The notes beneath the pieces were generated by a model. The model did not search any database. It saw nothing but the letters and a program-made list of their open reading frames with translations, and was not told the origin of the DNA. From NCBI GenBank assembly GCA_024710965.1, contig JANJTU010000281.1, positions 1 through 34,013 on the forward strand: DNA of 34,013 bases, written 5' to 3'. A program made the position numbers and the translations under genes. Positions 28,001 through 34,013 of the stretch are shown here, one piece after another. The DNA is from Thauera sp. Lineage in GTDB: Bacteria > Pseudomonadota > Gammaproteobacteria > Burkholderiales > Rhodocyclaceae. Every line of letters starts with the position of its first letter. Within the stretch, counting starts at the first letter, position 1.

Positions 28001-29092
28001 TCAGGAACCGAGGAGGTCGCCGCTCACGAGGAAGGCGAAGATCGTGTCTGCCGCCAGCCGCTCGCCGGCGGGGGCGAAGTGGCTGGCGTCGGCGAAGTAG
28101 CGCCGGCCGCCCGGAATGCGCTCGTGCAGCGGCAGCACCGGCACGCCGAGGCGGCGGCCGACGTCGACGATCTCGGCGTTGTGGCGGTCGTAGAGCGCGT
28201 TCAGCCCGGGCAGGTCGAAGCAGGGATTGAAGTAGCGCGCCTGCTCGGACAGCCGCATCTGCTCCTCCACCGGCTGCTCGGCGCGGTAGGCGCGGGCGTT
28301 GGTCGCCAGCAGCAGCGGCACGCCGGCGCCGTGCGCCGCCGCCACCAGGCTTTCGAGGCGGCCGCGGTAGGGCGCGAGGTCGACCGCATCGGGGTCGCGC
28401 ACCGTCTTCCTGCCGGGCGAGGCGGTACGCAGGAACACCGTCTTGCGCCGCACCGCATCGACCGTCAGCAGCCAGCCCGGCAGCGTCAGCAGGGGCAGGC
28501 CCTGGCGCTGCGCGGCCGGCACCGAGGCGTTGTCGCGGCAGTAGTCGGCGAAGTCGTTGAAGCCGGGATAGGCGATGACGAGGTCGGGCCGCAGCGGCAG
28601 CACGATCTGCCGCAGCATGCGCACCTGGTCGGCGAGCCGATAGCCCGAGATGCCGGCATTGACGACCTCGACCTGGCGCCCGGGATAGCGCTGGCGCAGG
28701 CGTTCGCCGAGCAGCGCGGCGAAGGTCGCCTCGTTGCTGTGCGCCATCTCGCCCATCACCGTGGAGGCGCCGACGACGGCCACGCGCAGGCTGCCCGGCG
28801 CGCGCGCGGGCGACACCTCCGGGCTGCGCAGCCCCAGGCTGTTGGTGCGGATCTCCACTTCCTTGCCGGGGAAGACGCGGTTCGGCCGCAGCAGCTTGAG
28901 CCCGGTGCGCTCGTCCTCGACGTAGCGTGTCTCGCCGCGCAGGGCGTTGAACACGCTCTGGCCGAAGCGCAGGTGGGAGCGGACCTGCAGCACCGCCTCG
29001 AGCACGACGAAGATCGCCGCCGCGGCGAGCACGATGGCGCCGATGCGCCGCCCCGCGCCGGTCTCGATGGTGCCGTTCATCGCGCCGCTCAT
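28001..29092 (-). CDS. Membrane-anchored SGNH/GDSL hydrolase-like protein, probable polysaccharide O-acetylation partner
   Basis: The 363-residue protein has one N-terminal membrane segment (about 17-37) and then a periplasmic SGNH domain. The nucleophile is probably Ser110 in VVGAST. NAGISGY gives the oxyanion Gly, YPGFNDF the block III Asn, and DASHF near residue 335 the Asp-x-x-His pair. Proteins of this class next to an MBOAT gene act like AlgJ/AlgX or PatB, transferring or removing acetyl groups on the polymer. The ATG at 29092 overlaps the stop of the GT26 gene (ATGA); another ATG at 29080 is possible. No ribosome site is visible, which fits re-initiation. Confidence 0.85.
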   Translation of the reverse strand: MSGAMNGTIETGAGRRIGAIVLAAAAIFVVLEAVLQVRSHLRFGQSVFNALRGETRYVEDERTGLKLLRPNRVFPGKEVEIRTNSLGLRSPEVSPARAPGSLRVAVVGASTVMGEMAHSNEATFAALLGERLRQRYPGRQVEVVNAGISGYRLADQVRMLRQIVLPLRPDLVIAYPGFNDFADYCRDNASVPAAQRQGLPLLTLPGWLLTVDAVRRKTVFLRTASPGRKTVRDPDAVDLAPYRGRLESLVAAAHGAGVPLLLATNARAYRAEQPVEEQMRLSEQARYFNPCFDLPGLNALYDRHNAEIVDVGRRLGVPVLPLHERIPGGRRYFADASHFAPAGERLAADTIFAFLVSGDLLGS

Positions 29093-29838
29093 CGCGCCGC
29101 CGCCGCGCGACAGCGCCACGCCCGCAGCATGAACAGCGGGTTGCCGATGACGTAGCGCTGGAACAGGCGGCGCGGCTCGCGCAGCAGGCGGTAGGCCCAC
29201 TCGACGCCGAGGCGGCGCACCCAGTGCGGCGCACGCTCGACCTTGCCGCCGAGGAAGTCGATGATCGCCCCGCCGCACACGACCAGCGGCGCGCCCGGCG
29301 CGGTCGCCCGGATCAGGCGGGCGACGCTCTCCTGCTTGGGCATGCCCATGCCGAGCACGATCAGCTCCGGGCGCTGCGCGCGCGCCTGCTCGCAGTAGAA
29401 CTCGGCGTCGTGGAAGCCGTGCTCGCGCGACACCACCTCCACCCCGAACTCGGCCTCGCAGCGCGCCGCGGCGGCGCCGAGGTAGGGTTCGGCGGTGCCC
29501 CACAGCGCCACGCGCCGGCCGCGATGGGCGGCGAGCAGCTGCGGGATGAAGTCGGTGCCGTTCATGTTCAGCCCCGGCTCGACGTCCTGCATGCGATACA
29601 GCATCGCCATGCCCGAACCGTCGCGCAGCAGCACGTCGGCGTCGCACAGGGCGCGGAAGAAGGCAAAGTCGGCCATCACCGAGTTCATCGCGTGCGCATT
29701 GACGAAGGCGACGATGCGCGGCTGCGTGCCGCCGACGAGCTCATCGACGAGCTGGCCGGCCCCGGCCTCGCTGGTGACGGTGCGGATGCGGCGCAGGACC
29801 TGCGTCCAGCGCGACTGCAACAGGGTGGATTGGTTCAT
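29089..29838 (-). CDS. WecG/TagA/CpsF family (GT26) glycosyltransferase
   Basis: The 249-residue enzyme has the family's blocks: VAFVNAHAMNSV (43-54), LRDGSGMAMLYRM with Asp73, NGTDFIP (94-98), and VLGMGMPKQE (161-170), then GGAIIDFLGGKVERAPHWVRRLG. GT26 members add the second sugar to a lipid-linked intermediate on the cytoplasmic face: ManNAcA (WecG), ManNAc (TagA) or glucose (GumM). The ATG at 29838 overlaps the GT2 stop (ATGA). In this locus a GumM-like role, adding a hexose to polyprenyl-PP-sugar, is plausible but not shown. Confidence 0.93.
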   Translation of the reverse strand: MNQSTLLQSRWTQVLRRIRTVTSEAGAGQLVDELVGGTQPRIVAFVNAHAMNSVMADFAFFRALCDADVLLRDGSGMAMLYRMQDVEPGLNMNGTDFIPQLLAAHRGRRVALWGTAEPYLGAAAARCEAEFGVEVVSREHGFHDAEFYCEQARAQRPELIVLGMGMPKQESVARLIRATAPGAPLVVCGGAIIDFLGGKVERAPHWVRRLGVEWAYRLLREPRRLFQRYVIGNPLFMLRAWRCRAAAAR

Positions 29839-31019
29839 GACGCGTCCCTCCGCGAGCGCACCCAGTCCACCTGGCGGCGGCAGACGAAGCGCAGATAAAG
29901 CGGAACCTTGGCCAGCGCATACAGCGGTGCGCGGACGAGGTCCCCGAACGAAACGATGTGGCGGCCGCAGCCGGCCCAGCCCAGCAGCACCGCGGCACCC
30001 AGCAGCGCGCAGGCGGCGGCGGCAAGCATCAGCGGCAGCGCCCCGCCGCCGGCGGCGAACAGCGCGCCGGCCAGCGCCAGCGCCGCGAGCACGGCCAGCG
30101 TCAGCAGCGCCAGCGGCGGCACGCACAGGTCGAGCACGAGCGCGGCCAGGCGCCAGTCCAGGCGCAGCAGCGCGGCCAGCAGCAGGCGCGGCCCCGCGCC
30201 GACGATCATGCCGAGGTGGCCGTGCTCCCAACGCGTGCGCTGCGAGCGCGCGCCCTCCTCCGAGGACGGAAACACGCTCGTCACCAGCGCGTCGGCGCAG
30301 AACAGCGGCGCCTGGCCGGCGCGGGCGAGGTCGAGGCCGAGCTTGAGGTCCTCGACGATGTGCCCGCTCGCCAGCTCGGCGTCGCGCAGCGTCGCCCACG
30401 GGAAGGCCATGCCGGCGCCCATGAGCTGGCAGGGCAGGCCCAGGCGCGCGTAGCCGAGCGGGCGCAGGTAGTTCTTCACCGCCCAGGCGAACTCGGCGAT
30501 GCGCAGCTTGAGCCCGGCGCCGGCCGGCGCCCGCATCAGGTACAGCGCCTGCACCGGCCGCCCGCTTGCGCCGCAGCGGCGCGCGAGGCGGTCGAGCGCG
30601 CCCTTGCCGAGGCGGCAGTCGGCGTCGACGATCACCACCAGCTCGGGTGGCGCCGCCTCCAGCTCGCGCACGCCGAAGTCGAGCGCGTAGCCCTTGCCGC
30701 GGCGCAGCGGATCGTGGCGCTCGACCACTTCGGCGCCCGCCGCGCGCGCCAGCGCCGCGGTGTCGTCGCTGCAGTTGTCGGCGACGACGACGAGGCGGTC
30801 GCCCGCGGCGAGCTGGGCGCGGAGGCCGTGCACGGTGGCGCCGATGCCGAGCGCCTCGTCGTGCGCCGGCACCAGCACCGCCAGGCGCGGCCGGCGCACC
30901 GCCGGCCCGGCGCGGCGGCAGCGCGGCGCCAGCGCGGCGAGGATCTGCACCAGCAGCACCGCGATCGGCACCAGCAGCAGCGCGGCGAGCGCGCTCAGCA
31001 CGAAGGCGAGCAGGTTCAC
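29835..31019 (-). CDS. Membrane-bound family 2 glycosyltransferase with QxxRW motif
   Basis: The 394-residue protein has one N-terminal membrane segment (about 5-30), a cytoplasmic GT-A domain, and several C-terminal hydrophobic segments (about 280-350). Catalytic landmarks are VPAHDEA (50-56), ADNCSDDT, the DxD at 132-134 (VDADC), the general-base region VEDLKLG (Glu223-Asp224), and QRTRW (260-264). The QxxRW motif is usual in processive or synthase-like GT2 enzymes (cellulose, chitin and hyaluronan synthases), but some single-transfer enzymes have it. The start is a GTG at 31019 after AGGAGGG. Its upstream spacer is full of hairpins. The sugar donor is unknown; UDP-glucuronate or UDP-glucose are options given ugd. 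Confidence 0.88.
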   Translation of the reverse strand: MNLLAFVLSALAALLLVPIAVLLVQILAALAPRCRRAGPAVRRPRLAVLVPAHDEALGIGATVHGLRAQLAAGDRLVVVADNCSDDTAALARAAGAEVVERHDPLRRGKGYALDFGVRELEAAPPELVVIVDADCRLGKGALDRLARRCGASGRPVQALYLMRAPAGAGLKLRIAEFAWAVKNYLRPLGYARLGLPCQLMGAGMAFPWATLRDAELASGHIVEDLKLGLDLARAGQAPLFCADALVTSVFPSSEEGARSQRTRWEHGHLGMIVGAGPRLLLAALLRLDWRLAALVLDLCVPPLALLTLAVLAALALAGALFAAGGGALPLMLAAAACALLGAAVLLGWAGCGRHIVSFGDLVRAPLYALAKVPLYLRFVCRRQVDWVRSRRDAS

Positions 31020-31033
31020 TGGACTACCCTCCT

Positions 31034-31169
31034 GTCGCTACGCGACGCAGGGTCGGCTTTGCACAGCCGACCCGTTCCGCAGGCGCGGAGCAGTGCTCCG
31101 CGAAACCCCTGCTCCACCCTCCCCGAGGGAGGAAGAGCGCCCCCTTCGGGCGGCCGGGCGGGGGCGCTC
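31034..31169. repeat. Five tandem hairpins in the spacer between two glycosyltransferase genes
   Basis: Perfect stems lie at 31034-31046 (5 bp), 31050-31073 (9 bp, GGGTCGGCT/AGCCGACCC), 31084-31102 (8 bp), 31118-31132 (6 bp) and 31135-31169 (10 bp outer stem, GAGCGCCCCC/GGGGGCGCTC). The last covers the stop codon of the GT4 gene; the first sits just before the ribosome site of the GT2 gene. The density is like a REP/BIME-type palindromic element. No T-tracts accompany them in the transcribed direction. Confidence 0.75.
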
Positions 31170-32373
31170 ATGCGCACACCTCGCGGAAATGGCCGGCGAG
31201 CTTGGCCGCCTCGCGGTCGACGTCGTGGCGCTCGAGCACGCGGCGGCGGCCGGCCTCGCCCATGCGCTCGAGCTCGGCGGCGGGGGTGGCGAGCACCGTC
31301 TCCAGCACCGCGGCCAGGGTGTCGACCGAGCCGGCCGGGAACAGCCAGCCGTTCTCCTGCGGCCGCACCAGCTCCGGGATGCCGGCGACGTAGGTGGTGG
31401 CGACCGGGCGGCGCAGCGCGAGCGCTTCCATGATCACCACCGGCAGGCCCTCGGCGAAGCTCGGCAGCACCAGCGCGCGCGCGGCGAGGAGCTCGTCACG
31501 CACCTGCGCGCTGCTGATCCAGCCGGTGATGCGCACCTTGCCTGCCAGGCCGTGCTGCGCCACCAGGCGCTCGATCTCGCCGCGCAGCTCGCCGTCGCCG
31601 GCGAGCACCATCTCGAAGGCGATGCCCTTCGCCGCCAGCTGCGCAAGCGCCTCGACCAGCAGCAGCTGGCCCTTCTGCTCGCACAGGCGGCCGACGCACA
31701 CCAGCCGCGGCGCGGCCGGCGCCGGCGCCGGCGGCACGTCGTGGAAGGCCGCCTCCAGCCCGCAGTGGACGACCTTGACCCGCTTCCACAGCCGGTGCTC
31801 GGCCCAGCGGAAGAGCTGGCTGCGGCCGAAGGAGCTGATCGCGACGGCGAAGGCGGCGCGGCGCAGCTTCTCGGCGGTGCCGAGGAACTGCGGCTTGTCG
31901 AACTCCTCCGGCCCGTGCACGGTGAAGCTGTACGGCAGGCCGGCGAGCGCATTGACCAGCATCGCGACCTCGGCCGGGTTGGGGCCGACGTGCGCGTGCA
32001 CGTGACGCGCACCGAAGGCGCGCAGCGCCGGCAGGGCACGGCAGGCCTCGGCGAGGTAGATCAGGTGGTAGGGCCAGGGCCGGTCGGCGCGCCGCCCCAT
32101 GCGCAGCGCCAGGCGCAGCGCGGCGTACAAGCGCCCCGGCGTGCGCAGCGCGACCTGCGCCACCGCCCGCGCCAGCGCGCCGATGCCGCCCTGCAGCAGG
32201 TAGGTCGTGCGCGCCTGCTCGCTGCGGTCCTCGGCGTCGACGAGTTCGGCGTCCCAGCCGCGCACCGCGAGGCGCAGCACCTCGAAGCCCTGCCGCTCGA
32301 GGGCGAGGATCTCGCGCCGGATGAAGCTGTGGCTGACCTTCGGGTACTGGTTGATCAGGTAGGCGATCTTCAC
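31168..32373 (-). CDS. Glycosyltransferase family 4 (GT-B) protein
   Basis: The 401-residue enzyme begins KIAYLINQYPKVSHSFIRREI, typical of exopolysaccharide GT4 enzymes annotated as WcaL-like. The C-terminal Rossmann domain has CVGRLCEQKGQLLLVEAL (226-243), VLAGDGE, and the retaining-enzyme E-x7-E motif at Glu308 and Glu316 (EGLPVVIME), which binds the donor nucleotide sugar. The start is a GTG at 32373, preceded by GGAGGG and overlapping the acyltransferase stop by 4 nt. It would add one sugar with retention, for example an alpha-mannose in a GumH-like step, but the donor is not readable from sequence. Confidence 0.92.
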   Translation of the reverse strand: MKIAYLINQYPKVSHSFIRREILALERQGFEVLRLAVRGWDAELVDAEDRSEQARTTYLLQGGIGALARAVAQVALRTPGRLYAALRLALRMGRRADRPWPYHLIYLAEACRALPALRAFGARHVHAHVGPNPAEVAMLVNALAGLPYSFTVHGPEEFDKPQFLGTAEKLRRAAFAVAISSFGRSQLFRWAEHRLWKRVKVVHCGLEAAFHDVPPAPAPAAPRLVCVGRLCEQKGQLLLVEALAQLAAKGIAFEMVLAGDGELRGEIERLVAQHGLAGKVRITGWISSAQVRDELLAARALVLPSFAEGLPVVIMEALALRRPVATTYVAGIPELVRPQENGWLFPAGSVDTLAAVLETVLATPAAELERMGEAGRRRVLERHDVDREAAKLAGHFREVCA

Positions 32374-32981
32374 CGTCCGCCCTCCGTGACGAAATCTGCG
32401 TGGTCCACGACTTCCTTCCCTTGTTCCGAACCTTCTTCCGAACCTTGTGCCGCAGGCCGCGGCGGCGCGCGCCGCGCGGCGACGATGCGTGCCGGGCTGC
32501 CGACCGCGGTGGCGCCGTCGGGCACGTCGCACAGCACCACCGACAGCGCGCCGATGCGGCAGCCGTTGCCGATGCGCACGCCGCCGAGCACCTGCGCATA
32601 GGCGCCGAACTCGACGTCGTCGCCGATCACCGGCGCCGGCCCGCCCTCGTGGCGGTTGCCGATCGTCACCCCCTGGCGCAGCGTGCAGTTGCGGCCGATG
32701 ACGGCGGCGGGATGGACGAAGACGCCGCCGAAATGCCAGATGCGCAGCCCGCCGCCGATCCGCGCGGTGTGCGGCAGGCTGATGCCGACCGCGGTCTCGA
32801 CGACGCGGAAGGCGAGCCAGTAGCAGCCGCCGAGCAGCCGCGTCGCCAGGCCCGGCGCGCGCGCGGCGAGGCGACGGCCGAGGCGGTACACGGCCACCGC
32901 CCAGATCGACTGCTCCTTCAGGAAGGGGCGGCGCAGGCCGTAGCGGCGCAGGTCGGCGCGCCAGTCGGAATCAGCGCTCAT
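32370..32981 (-). CDS. Hexapeptide-repeat acyltransferase (serine acetyltransferase-like)
   Basis: The 203-residue protein has a helical N-terminus (1-65), then left-handed beta-helix repeats (about 70-165). HTARIGGGLRIWHFGGVFVH contains a typical active-site His, and ATAVGSPARIV ends the fold. This layout is shared by serine O-acetyltransferases and the small acetyltransferases of polysaccharide loci; the latter is more likely here. The ATG at 32981 follows GAGAGG; an in-frame start at 33005 is weaker. The C-terminal 30 residues are hydrophilic and include a GSEE/GSEQ repeat produced by a 12-bp tandem duplication. The stop overlaps the GT4 start by 4 nt. Confidence 0.88.
   Translation of the reverse strand: MSADSDWRADLRRYGLRRPFLKEQSIWAVAVYRLGRRLAARAPGLATRLLGGCYWLAFRVVETAVGISLPHTARIGGGLRIWHFGGVFVHPAAVIGRNCTLRQGVTIGNRHEGGPAPVIGDDVEFGAYAQVLGGVRIGNGCRIGALSVVLCDVPDGATAVGSPARIVAARRAPPRPAAQGSEEGSEQGKEVVDHADFVTEGGR
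32424..32447. repeat. 12-bp tandem duplication in the acyltransferase tail
   Basis: The unit TTCCGAACCTTC is followed directly by TTCCGAACCTTG, one mismatch apart. It adds four codons (GSEE, GSEQ on the minus strand) to the non-conserved C-terminal tail and keeps the frame. Confidence 0.75.
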
Positions 32982-33017
32982 CGGCAGCCTCTCGTTTCTG
33001 CACACAGCCGGCGGGGC

Positions 33018-34013
33018 TCATTGCCCGGCCCGCAGCAGTTCACCGCGGACCGTCGACGGGCCGCCGACACCGCTGCTGACGATCACGACGGGGATCACGC
33101 CGGCGCTGGGCCAGACGAAGTCGGCGGTCTCGCCGTCGGCGAGTTCCTGGCTGTCGTACACCGTCGCCCGGCTGACCTTGTCGCGCAGCTGGAAGCGCAG
33201 CCGCGCACCGCCGCTGGCCTCGGCCCGCACGCGGTAGGGCTGGCCCGCGACCGGCAGCGCCCACGCCACCGGGTGCATGCTGCGGCCGCTGCTGTTGATC
33301 ATCACCGTGGGGGTGTCGGTGGGCGGGAACACCACCGCCTGCTGCCAGGTGTCGAATGTGCCGGAGACGGTGCCTTTCTGGCGGTGCCAGTAGCCGCGCA
33401 TCGACAGCAGGTTCAGGTTGGTCTGCGGCGCGAACGGGCGGCCGTCGCCGTCCTCCCAGCCGTCGGTCGACACCACCTGGCGCAGGCCGAGGCGGATGCG
33501 CTCGAGGTCGGCGGCGACGACGGTGTTCCAGCCGCCGCGGTGCAGGTTGAAGCCCGCGCCGTTCTCGACGTAGATGGCGAAGGGCGTGCCCTTGTTGCGA
33601 TCGACGACGTAGGCGCCATAGGTCTTCAGCGTCTCCGCCACCTTGCGCAGCGCCGGCGTGGCGAGCTGCTGCACGTCGAACTCGGGCGGCAGCATCAGCA
33701 GCGCGCCTTCGGGGATCTTGCCGGTGTTGGTCGTCGCCGCGTCGCGGTCGGCCGAGGTCGCCGGGAAGATGTAGGTCGGCTTCGGCGACAGGGCGTTGTA
33801 GGTCAGCGACATCGCCAGCGCGTGGCGGTAGAGCGCCTCGCCGTCGTCGATCTCGTGGCGGCGGATCAGGCCGCCGGAGGTCGGCACCGCCGCGGCGCGC
33901 GCGCCCGGGAAGGAGTGCGCCGGGTCGCCCCCGCCGCGGCCGGCGCGCCGGCGCCAGGCGTACTGCGCCGCCCTCCACTGCCCATCCCCCGGGCGCAGCG
34001 TGCAGTAGGCATG
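33018..34013 (-). CDS. Protein of unknown function, probably exported (5' end cut by window)
   Basis: The frame is open to the right edge, giving at least 331 residues; the start lies outside. I do not recognise a named domain. The N-terminal half has a pattern I associate with secreted bacterial proteins of unknown role: GLIRRHEIDDGEALYRHAL, then IPEGALLMLPP, then LRKVAETLKTYGAYVVD and FAIYVENG. The last 100 residues (from about TDTPTVMINSSGRS) look beta-rich, like a carbohydrate-binding or Ig-like module. No catalytic motif is evident. It precedes the acyltransferase gene by 36 nt, so it belongs to the polysaccharide operon and could be a surface or periplasmic accessory such as a lyase or binding protein. 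Confidence 0.85.
   Translation of the reverse strand, partial: HAYCTLRPGDGQWRAAQYAWRRRAGRGGGDPAHSFPGARAAAVPTSGGLIRRHEIDDGEALYRHALAMSLTYNALSPKPTYIFPATSADRDAATTNTGKIPEGALLMLPPEFDVQQLATPALRKVAETLKTYGAYVVDRNKGTPFAIYVENGAGFNLHRGGWNTVVAADLERIRLGLRQVVSTDGWEDGDGRPFAPQTNLNLLSMRGYWHRQKGTVSGTFDTWQQAVVFPPTDTPTVMINSSGRSMHPVAWALPVAGQPYRVRAEASGGARLRFQLRDKVSRATVYDSQELADGETADFVWPSAGVIPVVIVSSGVGGPSTVRGELLRAGQ

Overview
The window is about 34 kb of very GC-rich bacterial chromosome. Dense coding, long antisense shadow frames, a DctB/DctD-type sigma-54 system, a TAXI-TRAP transporter and a yeast-like PurC all suggest a betaproteobacterium, most likely of the Rhodocyclaceae (Thauera/Azoarcus/Zoogloea type). That placement rests on gene style only. 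No rRNA, tRNA, CRISPR array or insertion sequence was seen.

Region 1 (1-11027, all minus strand) is an organic-acid uptake and activation module. In transcription order it holds a membrane histidine kinase, a sigma-54-dependent response regulator (ATGA overlap), a 345-bp regulatory gap, a TAXI periplasmic binding protein, a fused TRAP permease, an enoyl-CoA hydratase, an NDP-forming acyl-CoA synthetase, and a second crotonase cut by the window edge. The gap carries a near-consensus -24/-12 promoter and, further upstream, two 6-4-6 palindromes 32 bp apart. These are the expected parts for control by the adjacent regulator. The likely logic is to sense an acid outside the cell, induce its uptake, attach CoA, and hydrate or isomerise the product. 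The substrate is not identifiable.

Region 2 (11028-18309, plus strand) looks like core genome: a DUF3422 membrane-anchored protein, purC, an MFS transporter, a DUF2189 membrane protein and oligopeptidase A (M3 peptidase). Two clear intrinsic terminators lie here, one before and one after the DUF2189 gene.

Region 3 (18394-34013, minus strand) is an exopolysaccharide locus entering from the right edge. In transcription order it holds an unrecognised protein (partial), a hexapeptide acyltransferase, a GT4 glycosyltransferase, a 148-bp spacer with five hairpins, a membrane GT2 with QxxRW motif, a WecG/TagA/CpsF (GT26) transferase, an SGNH esterase-like protein, an MBOAT O-acyltransferase, a GumI-like glycosyltransferase, a Wzx-type flippase, a polysaccharide pyruvyl transferase, an FrhB-like Fe-S protein, UDP-glucose dehydrogenase, a terminator-like hairpin, an NDP-sugar pyrophosphorylase and a 59-residue orphan protein. 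The parts list (Ugd, sugar-1-P nucleotidyltransferase, GT26, GT4, GumI-like, pyruvyl and acetyl transferases) resembles a xanthan/acetan-type acidic, acetylated, pyruvylated heteropolysaccharide. The initiating transferase, polymerase and export proteins are not in the window.

The items most worth checking are the sigma-54 control region, the pyruvyl transferase/FrhB-like pair, the five-hairpin spacer, and the unrecognised protein at the right edge.
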